Positions 55,104-64,000 of a stretch of DNA of 64,000 nt are shown here, piece by piece (position 1 is the stretch's first letter; every line of letters starts with the position of its first letter). The notes beneath the pieces were generated by a model. It was not told the origin of the DNA and made no database searches. It saw only the letters and a list, made by a program, of their open reading frames with translations. The DNA is taken from the NCBI GenBank assembly GCA_905221195.1, contig CAJNCF010000006.1:1-64000 (forward strand), given 5' to 3'. This stretch comes from a bacterium (GTDB lineage Bacteria; Bacillota; Bacilli; Lactobacillales; Streptococcaceae). The position numbers were made by a program, and so were the translations under genes.

Positions 55104-55691
55104 TTGGAATTAGAAGTATTTGCTGGGCAAGAAAAAAGTGAACTATCTATGATTGAGGTAGCGCGTGCTATCTTGGAACTTCGTGGTCGCGATCATGAGA
55201 TGCATTTTAGCGATCTTGTAAACGAAATTCAAAACTACCTTGGAACATCAAACAGCGATATCCGCGAAGCTTTACCTTTGTTCTACACAGAGTTAAACTT
55301 TGACGGTAGCTTCATCTCACTTGGAGACAACAAATGGGGTCTTCGTTCATGGTATGGTGTAGACGAAATCGACGAAGAAATCATCGCTCTTGAAGAAAAT
55401 GATGACGATGAAGTGGCACCAAAAGCTAAGAAAAAACGCGTCAATGCCTTCATGGATGGCGATTCAGATGCCATTGACTACAATGCAGATGATCCAGAAG
55501 ACGAAGATGCATACGAAGCAGATCCAGCTCTTTCATATGATGATGAAAATCCAGATGATGAGAAAAACGAAGTGGAAGCTTACGATGCAGAAATCAACGA
55601 GATTGCTCCTGATGACTTGGGTGAAGACGTGGATCTTAACGAAGAAGACGACGAGTTTTCAGATGATGATACTGAAAACATCGAGGAATAA
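55104..55691 (+). CDS. rpoE: DNA-directed RNA polymerase subunit delta
   Basis: 195 residues. The N-terminal HARE domain ([41 protein letters not shown]) leads to a very acidic, disordered C-terminal half of Asp/Glu. It increases RNA polymerase recycling and specificity. The start is TTG at 55104, behind GAGGAG, giving the conserved MELEVFAGQ; an ATG at 55089 lies within the ribosome-binding site. Precedes pyrG as in other Firmicutes. Confidence 0.93.
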   Translation: MELEVFAGQEKSELSMIEVARAILELRGRDHEMHFSDLVNEIQNYLGTSNSDIREALPLFYTELNFDGSFISLGDNKWGLRSWYGVDEIDEEIIALEENDDDEVAPKAKKKRVNAFMDGDSDAIDYNADDPEDEDAYEADPALSYDDENPDDEKNEVEAYDAEINEIAPDDLGEDVDLNEEDDEFSDDDTENIEE

Positions 55692-55702
55692 AAAGTTAGC
55701 TA

Positions 55703-55796
55703 TTGACAATTGTCCTATTTTTAGGTATCATATTGTTCGGGCACCTCTTTTAGAGGTCGGGGCTCCCTAATTCTTAGGGAGCTATTTTTGTTTTTT
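55703..55796 (+). promoter_or_regulatory. pyrG promoter and CTP-sensing attenuator
   Basis: TTGACA (55703-55708), 17 bp, TATCAT (55726-55731), then GGGC at the probable +1 (55739). A terminator GCTCCCTAA/TTAGGGAGC (55762-55770, 55774-55782) with a long T run follows. In Bacillus pyrG the transcript starts GGGC; low CTP causes slippage that adds Gs, which pair with the CUCCC of the terminator and open it. The same parts are present here. Confidence 0.85.
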
Positions 55797-55916
55797 CAAG
55801 AAGTTATTTTCTTGTATTTTAGTTGTGAATCTGGTGCAGTTGTCCCAGATTATTCTTATTAGTAGGGTCTTGTTTCCTATGTCCCCTCGTAGTTGACAAG
55901 ACCTTGAGCATTTTAG

Positions 55917-57536
<1,620 letters not shown>

Positions 57537-57545
57537 TAGAATCAG

Positions 57546-57576
57546 AACCTTTGAGAAGAATCTCAGAGGTTTTTTG
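57546..57576 (+). terminator. pyrG terminator
   Basis: AACCTTTGAGA/TCTCAGAGGTT (57546-57556, 57561-57571, one mismatch) with a T run. Confidence 0.85.
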
Positions 57577-57619
57577 CTAGCATATTTAGGATAATATTTG
57601 TAAATTAAAAACATAGTGA

Positions 57620-57625
57620 TATAAT
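57620..57625 (+). promoter_or_regulatory. extended -10 promoter of the choline-binding protein gene
   Basis: TG-A-TATAAT at 57617-57625 forms an extended -10; no good -35 is visible. AAGGAGG follows, 30 bp before the ATG at 57656. Confidence 0.6.
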
Positions 57626-57655
57626 TAACATAACAAAAGTTAAGGAGGATTTACA

Positions 57656-58732
57656 ATGAAGAAAATCACACTATTCGGTTTGTCTCTAGCAGGTTTAGCT
57701 TTACTAGCTTTTCCTCATTCAGGTCAGGCCTTCGAGCTAAAAGAAGAATGGGTTGTTAAATGTGGCGTTCAGTATCAAGATGGCAAGATTCTTCGATTTA
57801 ACAATGGACACGAAGTAGATATTAAAGTCTTGGATTTGCCAAAAACCGAGAAAATCGAGTGGACGGTTAGTCTCAATGGTCAAGATCAGACTGCCAATTT
57901 CCTAGGTCAAGAAAAGGACAAGTCTATGATGGGGGTAGAGGGGCGTTACCTAAATTTCTATGTTCCATATGGTTATAGAGGAGATATCAAGGTAGAGGCC
58001 AAGAGCGGAAATGAAGTCAAGACCTGGTCAACGAAAGTTGTGGATGATATTCATAATGATAGTGGAAAGAGAGGTTACTATCGTATTGAAGAATCAAATG
58101 ATCAATACACTTACCTCGATGCTAAATGGGACTATCAAACCAAGACTTACACTGCTACTTTACCAGAGACTGTTAATGGTCAAAAAGTTTTTGGTTGGGC
58201 AAATTATGATAATGACGCGTTGAAACTAGAAAAAACAAAATCTATTAGTCATAAATATGATGATGGAGGATCTTTCAAAGAACTTTATCCGATTGTAAAA
58301 GCAGAAAGCTGGCTAAAATCAGACCAAAATTGGTACTATCAAAAACAAGGTCAATTAGTACAGAACGATTGGGTTAAGGACAAGGGAACTTGGTACTTTA
58401 TGAACGATAAAGGAGTCATGTTCAATCAAACTTGGCTCTATCAAGGTGGCAACTGGTATGCCTTTAAATCATCAGGAGCTATGATTGCTAGTGACTGGCT
58501 TTACGACCAAGGCAAGTGGTACTATTTATCAACTTCAGGTGCTATGAAAGCAGGCGCTTGGGTTTATGACAAGGGAGAATGGTATTATGTAAGTTCTTCT
58601 GGTGCCATGATTGCGAATGATTGGGTCAAAGACAATGGTAAGTGGTATTATCTAGCTTCATCAGGTAAGATGCTTCGCAATACCTACACACCAGATGGCT
58701 ACTACGTTGGCAACTCAGGTGCTTGGCAATAA
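57656..58732 (+). CDS. choline-binding surface protein
   Basis: A 358-residue secreted protein. The signal peptide (MKKITLFGLSLAGLALLAFPHSGQA) is cleaved near residue 25. The N-terminal module (about 26-215) is beta-rich, not an enzyme I recognise, with a lone Cys near residue 33. Then come about six to seven choline-binding repeats (GQLVQNDWVKDKGTWYFMND, and similar GxWYY units, 217-350) which hold the protein on phosphocholine of teichoic acids. Pneumococcus has a family of such Cbp proteins; which one this is remains open. It lies between pyrG and the DUF4651 gene. Confidence 0.85.
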   Translation: MKKITLFGLSLAGLALLAFPHSGQAFELKEEWVVKCGVQYQDGKILRFNNGHEVDIKVLDLPKTEKIEWTVSLNGQDQTANFLGQEKDKSMMGVEGRYLNFYVPYGYRGDIKVEAKSGNEVKTWSTKVVDDIHNDSGKRGYYRIEESNDQYTYLDAKWDYQTKTYTATLPETVNGQKVFGWANYDNDALKLEKTKSISHKYDDGGSFKELYPIVKAESWLKSDQNWYYQKQGQLVQNDWVKDKGTWYFMNDKGVMFNQTWLYQGGNWYAFKSSGAMIASDWLYDQGKWYYLSTSGAMKAGAWVYDKGEWYYVSSSGAMIANDWVKDNGKWYYLASSGKMLRNTYTPDGYYVGNSGAWQ

Positions 58733-58738
58733 GAATAA

Positions 58739-58772
58739 GAAGTCCTTTTCCTGCAAGGAAGAGGCTTTTTAC
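58739..58772 (+). terminator. terminator of the choline-binding protein gene
   Basis: AAGTCCTTTTCC/GGAAGAGGCTTTTT imperfect stem with 5-nt loop and T run, right after the stop. Confidence 0.65.
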
Positions 58773-58822
58773 TTGCTTTTCTGCTGCTTCCTCATTTGTC
58801 CTGAAGCGTTTTTTGTGTTAAA

Positions 58823-59122
58823 ATGAATGGTATGAAAGCTAAAAAAATGTGGATGGCAGGCTTGGCTCTGCTTGGTATTGGTAGCCTTGCCCTTGCTACG
58901 AAAAAAGTTGCAGATGATCGCAAGCTCATGAAGACTCAGGAAGAATTGACAGCAATTGTGCGAGACCATTTTTCAGATATGGGAGAAATTGCGACCCTCT
59001 ATGTTCAAGTTTATGAAAGCAGTCTGGAGAGCTTGGTTGGCGGCGTCATTTTTGAGGATGGCCGTCATTATACCTTTGTCTATGAAAATGAAGACCTGAT
59101 CTATGAGGAGGAAGTCTTATGA
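58823..59122 (+). CDS. DUF4651 family membrane-anchored protein
   Basis: A 99-residue protein (start at 58823 or more likely the second ATG at 58832) with one N-terminal hydrophobic segment (WMAGLALLGIGSLALAT) and an extracytoplasmic domain (GVIFEDGRHYTFVYENEDLIYEE). Family of unknown function. It overlaps the thioredoxin-like gene by 4 bp. Confidence 0.75.
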   Translation: MNGMKAKKMWMAGLALLGIGSLALATKKVADDRKLMKTQEELTAIVRDHFSDMGEIATLYVQVYESSLESLVGGVIFEDGRHYTFVYENEDLIYEEEVL

Positions 59123-59436
59123 TACAACCAGCAAGTTTAGAAGAATTGGCATCTTTAGTAGAAAAAGATGGGAAGAAGGTCTTTCTTTTTGTGGCGGACT
59201 GGTGTGGCGATTGTCGTTATATCTATCCTGCCTTGCCAGAAATTGAGGAGACCAATCCAGAGTTCACCTTTATTCGAGTGGACCGAGACCAGTATATGGA
59301 TTTGGCCAAACTCTGGGATGTTTATGGAATCCCTAGCCTTGTTGTTCTAGAAAAGGACAAGGAAATCGGCCGTTTTGTCAATCGCGACCGTAAAAGCAAG
59401 CAACAAATTAATGACTTTTTAGCAGGACTGAAATAG
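59119..59436 (+). CDS. thioredoxin-family protein
   Basis: A 105-residue thioredoxin-fold protein with the active site WCGDC near residue 28 in VFLFVADWCGDCRYIYPAL, and the cis-Pro region YGIPSLVV. It has no signal peptide, so it is cytosolic. The extra charged GD between the cysteines differs from the CGPC of classic thioredoxin. Coupled to the DUF4651 gene (ATGA). Confidence 0.88.
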   Translation: MIQPASLEELASLVEKDGKKVFLFVADWCGDCRYIYPALPEIEETNPEFTFIRVDRDQYMDLAKLWDVYGIPSLVVLEKDKEIGRFVNRDRKSKQQINDFLAGLK

Positions 59437-59451
59437 GAGAAAAAGGAAACA

Positions 59452-60078
59452 ATGATTTTTACATATAACAAAGAACATGTCGGTGATGTCCTTATGGTCA
59501 TCGTGAAAAATAGCGGAGATGCTAAATTGGATGTGGAACGCAAAGGCAGGGTAGCCCGTGTTTTTCTCAGAGAGAATGGAGAAACAGTAGCTTGGAATAT
59601 TTTCGAAGTTTCAAGTTTCTTTGAAATTGAAGAGCGTGGTCAAGTATTTTTGACAGATGAGCAAGTCGCTCGTTTGAACCAAGAGTTGCAAACGGAAGGT
59701 TTTACAGAAGAAATTATCAACGACAAGGAACCTAAGTTTGTTGTTGGTGAGATTGTCGAGATGGTAGCCCATCCAGATAGTGACCACCTCAACATCTGCC
59801 AAGTTGCAGTCGCAAGTGACAAGACAGTACAAATCGTTGCAGGGGCTCCCAATGCGCGTGTCGGTCTGAAAACCATTGTGGCTCTTCCTGGAGCTATGAT
59901 GCCAAAAGGCAATCTCATTTTCCCAGGCGAGCTTCGTGGTGAAAAGAGTTTTGGGATGATGTGTAGTCCTCGTGAATTGCATTTGCCAAATGCTCCGCAA
60001 AAACGAGGGGTGCTTGAATTATCAGAAGATCAAGTTGTCGGAACCCCATTTGACCCAGCCAAACACTGGACTGCTTAG
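59452..60078 (+). CDS. ytpR: YtpR-like tRNA-binding domain protein
   Basis: A 208-residue protein with a C-terminal EMAP/OB-fold tRNA-binding domain (KFVVGEIVEMVAHPDSDHLNICQVAV to SFGMMCSPREL) resembling the N-terminal part of PheT. The N-terminal half is the DUF4479 module. It is the third of four tightly packed genes (DUF4651, thioredoxin, YtpR, SDR). It may bind tRNA or RNA; exact role unknown. Confidence 0.88.
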   Translation: MIFTYNKEHVGDVLMVIVKNSGDAKLDVERKGRVARVFLRENGETVAWNIFEVSSFFEIEERGQVFLTDEQVARLNQELQTEGFTEEIINDKEPKFVVGEIVEMVAHPDSDHLNICQVAVASDKTVQIVAGAPNARVGLKTIVALPGAMMPKGNLIFPGELRGEKSFGMMCSPRELHLPNAPQKRGVLELSEDQVVGTPFDPAKHWTA

Positions 60079-60119
60079 GAAGTTGTCAGTATCTAATAGA
60101 CCAGATAGAAGGATATAAA

Positions 60120-60881
60120 ATGGCAAAAAATGTAGTGATTACAGGGGCGACATCAGGCATTGGTGAAGCGATTGCGCGTGCATATCTGGAGCAGGGGGAG
60201 AATGTTGTTCTAACAGGACGACGGACAGACAGATTAGAGGCTCTCAAGTCAGAGTTTGCAGCAACCTATCCAAATCAAACAGTCTGTACTTTTCCACTAG
60301 ATGTCACGGATATGAGCATGGTAAAGACTGTCTGCTCTGATATTCTAGAAACGATAGGTCAGATTGATATATTGGTCAATAACGCTGGACTAGCTCTAGG
60401 TTTAGCACCTTATCAGGAATATGAAGAGTTGGATATGTTGACAATGTTGGATACCAATGTTAAAGGTTTGATGGCAGTTACTCGCTGTTTCTTGCCAGCA
60501 ATGGTAAAAGCCAATCAGGGTCATATTATCAATATGGGATCAACCGCAGGAATCTATGCCTATGCAGGTGCAGCTGTTTACTCAGCCACCAAGGCAGCGG
60601 TTAAGACCTTTTCAGATGGACTGCGAATTGATACCATCGCAACGGATATCAAGGTGACCACCATTCAGCCAGGGATTGTCGAAACAGATTTCTCAACCGT
60701 ACGTTTTCATGGAGACAAAGAGCGAGCTGAGGCGGTCTATCAGGGAATCGAAGCCTTGCAAGCTCAGGATATCGCAGACACAGTAGTCTATGTGACCTGT
60801 CAACTGCGTCGTGTGCAGATTACAGATATGACCATTATGGCCAATCAACAGGCGACAGGTTTCATGGTTCATAAAAAATAA
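60120..60881 (+). CDS. short-chain dehydrogenase/reductase (SDR)
   Basis: 253 residues with the NAD(P) site TGATSGIGEA at residues 8-17, NNAG near residue 90, the catalytic Ser in NMGSTAG and the YSATK tetrad near residue 152. It belongs to the classical SDR group related to YdfG/serine 3-dehydrogenase-like enzymes. Substrate unknown. In pneumococcus an SDR gene sits next to ssbB, the same order as here. Confidence 0.88.
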   Translation: MAKNVVITGATSGIGEAIARAYLEQGENVVLTGRRTDRLEALKSEFAATYPNQTVCTFPLDVTDMSMVKTVCSDILETIGQIDILVNNAGLALGLAPYQEYEELDMLTMLDTNVKGLMAVTRCFLPAMVKANQGHIINMGSTAGIYAYAGAAVYSATKAAVKTFSDGLRIDTIATDIKVTTIQPGIVETDFSTVRFHGDKERAEAVYQGIEALQAQDIADTVVYVTCQLRRVQITDMTIMANQQATGFMVHKK

Positions 60882-60893
60882 AAAATTTTCTCG

Positions 60894-60921
60894 AAAAGTT
60901 ACAAATTTCTGTAACTTTTTT
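60894..60921 (+). terminator. SDR terminator
   Basis: A perfect 10-bp stem AAAAGTTACA/TGTAACTTTT with 6-nt loop and further T residues. It sits just before the competence promoter of ssbB. Confidence 0.88.
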
Positions 60922-60929
60922 TGATTTCC

Positions 60930-60937
60930 TGCGAATA
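60930..60937 (+). promoter_or_regulatory. ComX-type cin-box of ssbB
   Basis: TGCGAATA, matching the late-competence (SigX/ComX) promoter element TACGAATA at seven of eight positions, preceded by a T-rich stretch. It is 21 bp from the ssbB start codon, and AGGAGG follows at 60946-60951. This promoter would respond to competence pheromone. Confidence 0.8.
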
Positions 60938-60958
60938 GATAAGTAGGAGGAAGAAAAT

Positions 60959-61054
60959 ATGTATAATAAAGTTATCTTAATTACTTTGACTAAAATACAA
61001 AAAGGCGCTAAACCCTTTAGAAGTCTAGCGTTATCGTCATATCATCTTTCGTGA
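60959..61054 (+). pseudogene. ssbB: ssbB 5' fragment, interrupted by prophage integration
   Basis: AGGAGG, then an ATG at 60959 opening MYNKVILI, the conserved beginning of SsbB, the competence-induced single-strand DNA-binding protein protecting incoming DNA. After codon 8 the frame runs into phage DNA and ends at 61054 as a 31-codon chimera. The SDR gene and cin-box upstream agree with the ssbB locus. The 3' part of ssbB should lie beyond the right prophage end, outside the window. Confidence 0.85.
60966..61010. other. probable prophage left attachment site (attL)
   Basis: Host ssbB homology ends at about 60982, and phage sequence (recombinase 3' end) follows. The serine-recombinase crossover core must be within or close to this stretch; it cannot be fixed without the right end. 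A short core near AAAGTTATCTTAATT is possible. Confidence 0.6.
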
Positions 61055-62438
61055 CAACTATCTCTTTTATCACAGATTTCACTATTTTTGAAGCCTCTTC
61101 GTAACTTAATTTTTCAATATCAAAATCTTTTAACAAGCGAGATAACTTTCTCTTTCTAAGACTCATCACATTTGATTTTTGATTTTCAAGCTGTTCTTCC
61201 AGATACTGTCTTTCTGTTTTTATTTTAGCATTTTTCTCGTCCAACTCTTTCCGAGTGATGATTTCATCCAAGTACAACTCTGTTAATTTTGAGACTTGAT
61301 TATTTATCCGTTCGAGTTGTTTCTTTATCTCCTCGACCTTGATTGTCTCTTCTTTCTTAGCAAGTGTCTCATTTTTATATTTTGGATCAAATTTAATTCT
61401 TTCAAGTTCCTTGATTACATCCCTTTCAAGTTCCTCTTTAGAATACCACCCTGATTCACATCTTTTTTCTAAATCTTTGCTGTGTCGATTCCTGCATTGG
61501 TATTTGTGATGAGAGATTCCATTTTTGTCTTTTTTTGTATATCTCAGACCAAGTGAAGCACCACAATATCCGCATTTCATCAATCCTGAGAGCATATATT
61601 TGGCTCTGAATGGTCTTGGATTATTGTATTTTTCAAGCGCTGAAATCTGTCTCTTTTCGACCTCTAACTGGACTAAATCGAATAATTCTTGGGTAATGAT
61701 TGGTTCATGTTGCCCCTCGTAGACCTTATCTTTATACTTTACTTTTCCTAAATACGTTTCATTCCTCAGCAAGTATTTGGTAATTGTTTCGCCCCAAGGT
61801 CGTTTTCTTCCAACGTGACCTTCAGCGTTTAGGTCTCTGATGATCTTGACTACTGGCTTACCATTCAAGTATTCCGTGAAGATACGGTTGACAATGAGCG
61901 CTTGGGTTGGATTGACTGTTAGGATGCCAGTTTCTTTTGAGTAGTCGTAGCCAAACGGAATGGTAGTCCAAGACATGGATTTTCCATTCTTTGCCCGTCC
62001 TTCTTTCCCCAACATCATACGCTCTTTAATCTGCTCACGCTCCAGCTGAGCGAATACTGATAGCATACCAATCGAAGCTTTGCCAAAAGGTGTAGAAGTG
62101 TCAAAGTTCTCTTGCAGGCTGATAAATGATACGTCGTTCTTGGTAAATACATCTTCAATCAGAAATAGAGTATCTTTCTGGCTACGACTGAGACGGTCTA
62201 GCTTGTAGACAAGTACGATATCAATTTTCTTACGTTTGGCATCTGAGATTAAACGCTCCAATTCAGGTCTTTGAGTGTTAGCGCCAGAGAAACCACCATC
62301 AACGTAGACATCGTAGATTTTCCAGTCTTTGATTTTGCAGTAAGCTTCAAGCTTATCTTTCTGTTCATCGATTGAGTACCCTTCCTCAGCCTGAGAAGAA
62401 GTTGAAACCCTGACATAGATTGCTACTTTGTTTCGCAT
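61017..62438 (-). CDS. large serine recombinase (phage integrase)
   Basis: 473 residues. The N-terminal resolvase domain has nucleophile Ser12 in YVRVSTS and SGANTQRPELERLI. The recombinase domain (about 160-280) is followed by a zinc-ribbon (CGYCGASLGL, then CRNRHSKDLEKRC near 295-330) and a coiled-coil region to about 430 that regulates directionality. It catalyses integration at attB in ssbB and, with a directionality factor, excision. The 3' end faces attL. A weak terminator (CGCTA/TAGCG) lies at its end. Confidence 0.93.
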   Translation of the reverse strand: MRNKVAIYVRVSTSSQAEEGYSIDEQKDKLEAYCKIKDWKIYDVYVDGGFSGANTQRPELERLISDAKRKKIDIVLVYKLDRLSRSQKDTLFLIEDVFTKNDVSFISLQENFDTSTPFGKASIGMLSVFAQLEREQIKERMMLGKEGRAKNGKSMSWTTIPFGYDYSKETGILTVNPTQALIVNRIFTEYLNGKPVVKIIRDLNAEGHVGRKRPWGETITKYLLRNETYLGKVKYKDKVYEGQHEPIITQELFDLVQLEVEKRQISALEKYNNPRPFRAKYMLSGLMKCGYCGASLGLRYTKKDKNGISHHKYQCRNRHSKDLEKRCESGWYSKEELERDVIKELERIKFDPKYKNETLAKKEETIKVEEIKKQLERINNQVSKLTELYLDEIITRKELDEKNAKIKTERQYLEEQLENQKSNVMSLRKRKLSRLLKDFDIEKLSYEEASKIVKSVIKEIVVTKDDMTITLDF

Positions 62439-62469
62439 TGATTTTACCTCACTTTTTTTGATAAAATGG

Positions 62470-62560
62470 GTATAGTAAAGAGGGCTTTTTAATGCCTTTT
62501 ACTATACTGGATATCCTCACACTCAAGTTTTGGCGATGGCGAGTGTGGGGATTTTTTTGG
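62470..62560. other. two hairpins upstream of the recombinase
   Basis: Hairpin 1: GTATAGTAAA (62470-62479) with TTTACTATAC (62498-62507), perfect 10 bp. Hairpin 2: CCTCACACTC (62515-62524) with GAGTGTGGGG (62541-62550), followed by a T run on the plus strand. They lie in the 218-bp gap before the recombinase gene and may insulate it or control its expression. The rest of the gap shows nothing. Confidence 0.5.
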
Positions 62561-62656
62561 CGAGACGCCATACTGTTAAATCTAGGTAGTAAATTAAGTC
62601 ACTTTTACAAGAAATCATCATGGAAAACAATCTTATCAACACTAGAACCGCTATAA

Positions 62657-63088
62657 TTATCTATCTTTTTCTTGTTTTGCAGTGAAATGTCCGAACAAAA
62701 ACATCATGAAACTAAAGATCAGAAGTATGACTCCGAAAGGAGGAGTCAGAAAAAGCAGTATTATAGAAATTACTAGATAAAAAAGCGATGCCTCTTTGTA
62801 ATCTTTTGCTGTGTGTTGCTTCTTGCTATTAGACGTAAGAATAGATTGCTGTTTGTTGGTGACTACTTTCTTTTTTCTCTTTTTGGATGATTTAAACAAA
62901 TCTGAAAGTCCAAAGGTTGTCTTATGATAAACCTTGTTATACATGGCTTTTTTTGGATTTTTAATCCATCCCATCCCTTTCTTACCATATCCTGGGATAA
63001 TAGCTTTTTTGATCTGTCTTTTCCATTTACTAGTGGTTCTAGCTTTTAAACTTCTGGTTAGACTTGGTTTTCTCATTCCTATTTTCAT
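62657..63088 (-). CDS. phage-encoded membrane protein, C-terminal TM pair
   Basis: 143 residues. The N-terminal 90 residues are very basic (GMRKPSLTRSLKARTTSKWKRQIKKAI) and the end has two hydrophobic segments (SLFYLVISIILLFLTPPFGVI...FSFMMFLFGHF), then a charged tail. In streptococcal prophages such genes next to the repressor often give superinfection exclusion or immunity; here that is inference. Probably in an operon with the repressor and protease genes. Confidence 0.6.
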   Translation of the reverse strand: MKIGMRKPSLTRSLKARTTSKWKRQIKKAIIPGYGKKGMGWIKNPKKAMYNKVYHKTTFGLSDLFKSSKKRKKKVVTNKQQSILTSNSKKQHTAKDYKEASLFYLVISIILLFLTPPFGVILLIFSFMMFLFGHFTAKQEKDR

Positions 63089-63100
63089 GTTTTTTTCTAC

Positions 63101-63481
63101 CTATCCTACAAGTGCTAAATACTCTTCCTTAACCATAACTTCATCAGCTATAGTTTTTAAATTGTATTTTTCCATAAATGCTAAATAATTGAAGGTGCTA
63201 GTATCTTCAGCGATATCTAGTTCTGCTTTCATGAGATGATGAATCATGTTGCGATTTGCTTCCAGCTCGCACTTCTCACGGAAATTTTCGTAAATATCTG
63301 GCGAATGATCGCGATGTCCTATTTCATGTAATGCTACCTGGACTCTTTTATCTTCAGAGATTGCGTCACTTAAAAACATTGTTTTTAAATCAGGTATATA
63401 GAATGCCTCGTCAGGAAAAAGAACATCTTCAAATATGTGAATTTTGATACCTAAATTATAGGCTAATTCCTTTTCTGTCAT
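63101..63481 (-). CDS. ImmA/IrrE-family metallopeptidase
   Basis: A 126-residue zinc protease with HEIGH in QVALHEIGHRDHS near residue 52 and the conserved EANRNM near residue 74. In ICEBs1 and related phages ImmA cleaves the cI-like repressor to trigger induction. It lies between the repressor gene (7 bp upstream) and the membrane protein gene on the minus strand. Confidence 0.88.
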   Translation of the reverse strand: MTEKELAYNLGIKIHIFEDVLFPDEAFYIPDLKTMFLSDAISEDKRVQVALHEIGHRDHSPDIYENFREKCELEANRNMIHHLMKAELDIAEDTSTFNYLAFMEKYNLKTIADEVMVKEEYLALVG

Positions 63482-63488
63482 AAATCAT

Positions 63489-63848
63489 TTATCCTTTTCG
63501 TAGATAAATTTCGATAATATTCTGGATTGCTTTCTTATCTTCATCTGATAATGGTTTACCATTGAAGCGCATAGCAGTCGAAGCGAGTTCCTCAACATTG
63601 ACCTCTTTGCCCTCAAAGAAGAATTGCTCTTTTGAGTTTGCGATATTTGGATTATCCGTACGTCCAAGCAGGTAGTCGGTGGACACGTTAAAGTAGTCTG
63701 CGATTTCTTGCAGACGATCAGAATTTGGGGTTTTCGTTTTTAAAGTATAGAAATAATTGGTACTATAACCTAGACTTTCTTCTAATTTTGCTAAAGAAAT
63801 GCCTCTACTTTTTGCTAAATCTTTAATTTTTTCTAGCGTCGAAAACAT
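63489..63848 (-). CDS. phage repressor, HTH XRE family
   Basis: A 119-residue Cro/CI-type regulator with a helix-turn-helix (IKDLAKSRGISLAKLEESLGYSTNYFYTLKTKTPNSDRLQEIADYFNVSTDYLLG, 8-62) and a short C-terminal part, the likely target of ImmA cleavage or dimerisation. It maintains lysogeny. Its upstream region contains the operator repeats. Confidence 0.88.
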   Translation of the reverse strand: MFSTLEKIKDLAKSRGISLAKLEESLGYSTNYFYTLKTKTPNSDRLQEIADYFNVSTDYLLGRTDNPNIANSKEQFFFEGKEVNVEELASTAMRFNGKPLSDEDKKAIQNIIEIYLRKG

Positions 63849-63892
63849 TGATACATCAACCTTTCTAAGACGTCACAAAAAATATTCTAAAA

Positions 63893-63937
63893 AATCTAGA
63901 AAAAAGTATTGACATAATCTAGAAAAAAGTATAGAAT
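63893..63937 (+). promoter_or_regulatory. phage operator repeats and rightward promoter
   Basis: A perfect 17-bp direct repeat AATCTAGAAAAAAGTAT at 63893-63909 and 63916-63932, 23 bp apart. TTGACA (63909-63914) and TAGAAT (63932-63937), 17 bp apart, fall between and over the second repeat, so repressor bound here would block the lytic promoter. The rest up to 64000 is A-rich leader with no gene. Confidence 0.75.
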
Positions 63938-64000
63938 AGTTTTTGTAAGTGAGTTACAACTAAAAAAACAACTAAAAATAAATTATAAAAAATGTTTTGG

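Overview
The window is chromosomal DNA of a mitis-group Streptococcus, close to S. pneumoniae, S. mitis and S. pseudopneumoniae. The evidence is near-pneumococcal protein sequences (GlnR/GlnA, the HrcA-GrpE-DnaK-DnaJ block, the nusA-infB operon, RpoE, ValS, PyrG), BOX and RUP small repeats, a choline-binding protein, a blp quorum-sensing locus and a ComX-type competence promoter. The species cannot be settled from this sequence. As I recall the pneumococcal maps, the block from pgk to valS is collinear, but the piu/galE/pepA genes on the left and the SDR/ytpR/thioredoxin/ssbB genes on the right lie far from it there, so this chromosome looks rearranged.

Layout. 1-5 kb: end of an IS3-family element, the piu iron-uptake operon and galE, all minus strand. 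5-15 kb: pepA, a possible bacteriocin-immunity gene, a BOX, a Na/Pi cotransporter, a large LPXTG-anchored GH85 endoglycosidase, pgk. 15-19 kb: an ArAE-type membrane gene, glnRA behind a GlnR box, then a PadR-DUF2812-DUF2812 cassette. 19-25 kb: CIRCE-controlled hrcA-grpE-dnaK-dnaJ, with two structured repeats. 25-28 kb: HIT protein and EcsAB-like transporter. 28-36.5 kb: a reduced blp locus. blpT, blpR and blpH are present, and six promoters carry BlpR-type direct repeats with identical geometry, but I see no blpS, no pheromone gene blpC, no transporter genes blpAB and no bacteriocin prepeptide. What follows are small membrane proteins, gene fragments in tandem repeats, and duplicated CAAX-protease genes. 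36.6-43.8 kb: ccrZ-trmB, then rimP-nusA-ylxR-ylxQ-infB and rbfA. 43.9-51 kb: DUF1858/DUF438/DUF1912 genes, an HhH protein, and a T-box operon ending in valS. 51-55 kb: a gene split by a 107-bp RUP, then a TetR-ABC transporter operon. 55-61 kb: rpoE, pyrG behind an attenuator, a choline-binding protein, and DUF4651/thioredoxin/YtpR/SDR genes. 61-64 kb: the left end of a prophage (serine recombinase, membrane protein, ImmA/IrrE protease, repressor, operator region) inserted after codon 8 of the competence gene ssbB.

The points most worth following are the immunity-only, apparently eavesdropping blp locus, the ssbB-disrupting prophage, the RUP whose removal exactly restores a gene, and a covarying compound-hairpin repeat flanking the dnaK-dnaJ region.
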